Assembly (NCBI GenBank): GCA_030248295.1
Contig: JASANH010001222.1
Span: 62,001 to 126,000, forward strand
Reading direction: 5' to 3'
DNA: 64,000 nucleotides
Source: Mesodorylaimus sp. YZB2_4
Lineage: Eukaryota > Nematoda > Enoplea > Dorylaimida > Dorylaimidae
Shown: positions 60,927 through 64,000 of the stretch, one piece after another
Position numbering within the stretch: the stretch's first letter is position 1
Layout: each line of letters opens with the position of its first letter
Position numbers and translations under genes: made by a program
The notes under the pieces: generated by a model
Seen by the model: the letters and a program-made list of their open reading frames with translations, nothing else
Told to the model about the DNA's origin: nothing
Database searches by the model: none

Positions 60927-62947
60927 CTATAGCTTGTCAATATCGCACGATGTGGTCTCGCAGGTTGAGTCGCACGCGGGTGTTCCGTTGAGTATCTCCA
61001 AGTAGCAGGCGGAGGTCGAGGGATTAAAGTCAGAGTCATTGAGGTCACAGTTGACATAGCGGCCAACTGTGGGCTCAGCCAATCCAGCTGTCGGCACGTC
61101 CTCTCGTGAAGGCACACTGGTCACGGCCGGGTGTGCATGGCTGGCCAATTTGTACGTGACCATGAAATGTTCAGTAAGGATGGAGACGGGGAATGCCAAG
61201 ATGAGGATACCGGACACGCACGCCACGGCTCCTACGATCTTGCCTCCTACCGTCCTCGGGTACATGTCCCCGTAGCCGCACGTTGTGATCGTGACCACGC
61301 ACCACCAAAACGAGGCTGGTATGCTGACGTAGAGCGTGCTCGGGTCGTCCTTCTCCACGTAATAGATGATGGACGAGAAGATGACGATGGTGACACTGGT
61401 GAACATGGTGATGGTGGCCAGCTCTCGTTTACTCTGAACCAGTGTTGAACCAAAAACGCGTAGTGCACGAAAATATCGTGCCAACTTGATTATGCGAAAT
61501 ACTCTGACTACTTTTAGAGCAGCCAAAAAGCTGTCCACTTTGTCGAATTGATAGCACACGAAAGAAACTGAGTCCAAGATTACCTCGACGTAGAAGGGGA
61601 TGGTGGCCAGCAGATCGATTATGTTGAGAATGTCTTTCAGGAAGGCCAGTCGGCAGTGAGCAGCTAGGAATCGAGTCAAGAACTCCAGGCTGAACCAAGC
61701 CATGCACACAGTTTCGATAAGATCGAACACAAAGTCAGAGTTGATGCACGATGCTCGCAGGCTCTTCCTTTGTCGCTCAGTACAGCTGTCGTTGATCGGG
61801 GATAGTCCCAGCTGACCATCCCATGTACGCACCACAGATGGGCTTCCGTCCTGTGCAGTATCCAAGGGAAGAAGTTGTCGCAAGTTTCTGAAGCTCTCGA
61901 ACCAAATATCAGTGGCATTGAAGAACCAAATGCCGTCGTCCACAGACGAGTTGTCCAGCAAATGTCGTAGTCGGTCCAGTATGAAAGGGTCCAGACCAGA
62001 TGAGGGTTCTTCGGGCTGCACATCGACGAACCAGCAACGGGTGCTTTGCAGGGATGGTTCGGTTGAGATAACCAGGTTCAATATGGACAGTGCCAGGAAG
62101 AAGATCGACAGCCATGTGAAGACCTGAAATTATCGTGGATAGAGCCACTCCATTTGCATATGCAGATCGTAGAACCCTCTTTTTTTAATGTATCTGGTAA
62201 GCATTCATCTCAGTTCCAGGGTCAGTGATTCAATGGCCATTATTCAAACCTCTTCCAACATATCTGCCTGCCCTTCTTCAGCCATTAGTGCGAGCAGCCT
62301 TATCTTATCATCGCATCAACTTCAGTCAGTCAAACGGCACTAACCTTGATGCAACAGGGCACAGTCACCCTGCACTGAATCTTTTCCCTGTTTTCTCTGT
62401 TTCTTCTCAAAGAAACGATCCGACGTATGCTTCGTTTCCGAGCGGCCCTGTCTGGCTCGTGCGCACATTGGATGACCGTGTTACCCGCGCCTGCCAATCC
62501 CGCCTTGCAGCAGTTCTCAATGTTAAGCTCGTCCAAACCCCAAAACAGTAATTCACGCTCCAGACTGCTAGCCATGGCCGCATCTGGGCAGTGTACATGT
62601 CCAGTGCAGGAATAGGCTAGAATATACTCGAACAGGTGAGGCGATCGATCAAAAAAGTACTCCTTGGTGTCTGGTAAGAGGCAGAATGGGGTTTGGATGG
62701 TGGAAGGACAAATGGCTTCCTTGTCGCTGATCATCGCAAACGCTAATCGATGAAGCAATGACGACTGTGGAAGCCGAGTGATTGCCGAGTGGGTCAATCT
62801 GAAGCTTTGGCCGCTAATGTTCAGTCGGAGGAGTTCGGTATCAGACAGGCACAACGTAGGGAATGCCTCGTCGTCTTCTGCTTCAATGCTGTCATATGAC
62901 TCATTCGCGGATTCGAATGACGAAATGGCCAGCACTACTGGCTCCAT
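60927..62947 (-). CDS. Voltage-gated potassium channel, Kv3/Shaw-like, divergent pore
   Basis: This is a plasma-membrane tetrameric potassium channel subunit. Two exons (62369-62947 and 60927-62123) join to 591 aa. The T1 tetramerisation domain at about 38-142 is Shaw-like: EYFFDRSPHLFEYILAYSCT, then HCPDAAMASSLERELLFWGL and ENCCKA. S1 is WLSIFFLALSILNLVIS. The S1-S2 loop is long, with N-glycosylation sites. S4 (about 395-417) keeps the charge ladder VVRVFRIIKLARYFRALR. The pore helix and filter read TITTCGYGDMYP, with Cys where Kv3 has Leu. In S6 the PVP hinge is altered to FPVSIL, lacking the second Pro. These changes recall electrically silent or modifier Kv subunits, though the GYGD filter itself is intact. 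The C-terminus is short and Cys/Asp-rich with no clear localisation motif. Confidence 0.9.
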
Positions 62948-63241
62948 GACGGATTGACACTCCGTGATGTTGTGTGTAGCGAGAGCATACGAGTCGGCAT
63001 CAACAGCATGAATCCATTAGCGTAAGTGGAGAGATGGTCGGAAGATCTAGTTGATACTACAGGTGGACAAACAGCGCTGGCGAGCTTGTGGAGGGCAACG
63101 TAAAGGAGCAAGAATACGAATGGAAAGTTCACTAATGGGTTTTTCCAATGACTAACATAAAGTACTCCGAAGTATGCGCATCCATTCATGACAACTTGAG
63201 AAAAATCAGAAGAAAATAAGCCCCAGAATCGGGCTTGTGCC
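62948..63241. promoter_or_regulatory. Region upstream of the Kv channel gene
   Basis: This is the presumed promoter of the minus-strand Kv gene, divergent from the weak plus-strand ORFs that follow. I see no TATA box or other clear motif. Confidence 0.35.
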
Positions 63242-63771
63242 ATGAACGTGGCGCACGCAAGACGCCATGTCACGTGCAGGGAGGGCAGAAATCTGCAGCA
63301 ATTTAGCTCCACTTTGTGCAGGCGCCGATTGGCCGAGTTCTGTTTCGGGCAAAGTCAAAAGTCATACTTCAAACTCGAAGCAGACAAGGATCCACTGGCC
63401 ATTTCGTCCAGTGATGCGGACCCAGATGAGGAGTCTGATTCGGATCTGATGTTGATTTGAGGTGCAGAACTGAAACCACGGATTATCGCACTGGTATTTT
63501 TGAACAACGGTGGACTTCATATCTGCGGTCAGCTGGGCTGGGCAAACTGAGAGAACTTGGCCTGCGGTCGGCATCGATTGCAGACCCACACCTTGCTCAT
63601 TACATGGTTCAAACCTTACGTGGGCTGTTCGACAAAAATCCAGCCCAGCCTTATTTAAAATTTATGAATGATTTGTTTACATCAGTCGAAAGGGACCTTC
63701 TGACCACGTGGCACAGTATTTTTGACCTATTGATAGACAGCTCAGGGATGCTTAGAGTTCTGATCTCGTGA
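63242..63771 (+). CDS. Weak hypothetical coding region
   Basis: Two plus-strand frames lie here. The first (63242-63460) ends in an acidic run (ADPDEESDSDLMLI). The second (63457-63771) has protein-like helical character (GLGKLRELGLRSASIADP, YMVQTLRGLFDKNPAQ, FMNDLFTSVERDLL). I could not join them by a plausible intron and do not recognise a family. They may be exons of a gene that continues beyond the window, or chance. Confidence 0.25.
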
Positions 63772-64000
63772 TCTGGATGACAGAGACTGTGGCGAGCTTT
63801 GGATGACCGATGCCAGTTTCTACATGCATGCACACCATGCATTCATTTCCTCAGTCCTTCACTAGATTTGAGCTTGCGCACAATTTGCTTTTACAATTGT
63901 TTGACATTCAAAGAAATCAATGCTGCTGATCATTGTTCACAAAAGTGTCAAGCCTGACATCGAAGTAGCACTAGTCATTTCTAAAAACAGGCGCTAGGAA
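63772..64000. other. Window end, nothing recognised
   Basis: AT-rich non-coding sequence with no recognisable feature. Confidence 0.4.

Overview
The window is animal nuclear DNA. Genes are split into many exons by GT-AG introns that are mostly 50-65 bp, protein-coding genes lie roughly every 4-5 kb, and most products have clear animal homologues. The short introns, moderate compactness and TTTTTAG acceptors just upstream of several start codons would fit a nematode or another small ecdysozoan. I cannot fix the species, and the trans-splicing idea is inference. No prokaryotic, organellar or viral gene set is visible.

Layout. On + come heat shock factor (2979-5770), junctophilin (6813-11360) and an intronless two-HMG-box UBF-like factor (16171-17304). 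On - is EDC4/Ge-1 (17655-23315, 20 exons). A UBE2Q-type E2 (+, 27132-28596) is followed by an intronless atypical GPCR (-, 30356-32005). A CALML4-like EF-hand protein (-, 35922-36936) and a membrane C-type lectin (+, 37233-38339) are divergently paired. Then come the Cezanne-type deubiquitinase OTUD7 (-, 38620-42739), an Argonaute (+, about 45540-50563) and an intronless orphan gene (+, 51463-52389). XRCC1 (+, 54388-56635), cyclin B (+, 57067-59528) and a secreted PEBP (+, 59926-60823) run head to tail. A Kv3/Shaw-type potassium channel lies on - (60927-62947), and a weak ORF region closes the window. For most genes the exon joins were checked for phase: the joined lengths are divisible by three.

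The genes do not form one pathway. Argonaute and EDC4 both act in post-transcriptional silencing and decapping. UBE2Q and OTUD7 act in ubiquitin conjugation and removal. Junctophilin and the Kv channel belong to excitable cells. XRCC1 and cyclin B serve genome maintenance and the cell cycle.

The accessory part is 43.4-54.3 kb. An Argonaute whose aligned catalytic glutamate is glycine sits between inverted copies of one repeat, one of them inside its own intron. It is followed by a unit of about 3.1 kb bounded by inverted repeats of about 200 bp. That unit holds the orphan ORF, a decayed P-element/THAP9-like transposase fragment carrying a hairpin insertion, and a 605-bp MITE with a 7-bp target duplication. 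This is the most unusual part of the window. Other intergenic regions hold small inverted-repeat elements, homopolymer runs and G-rich repeats.
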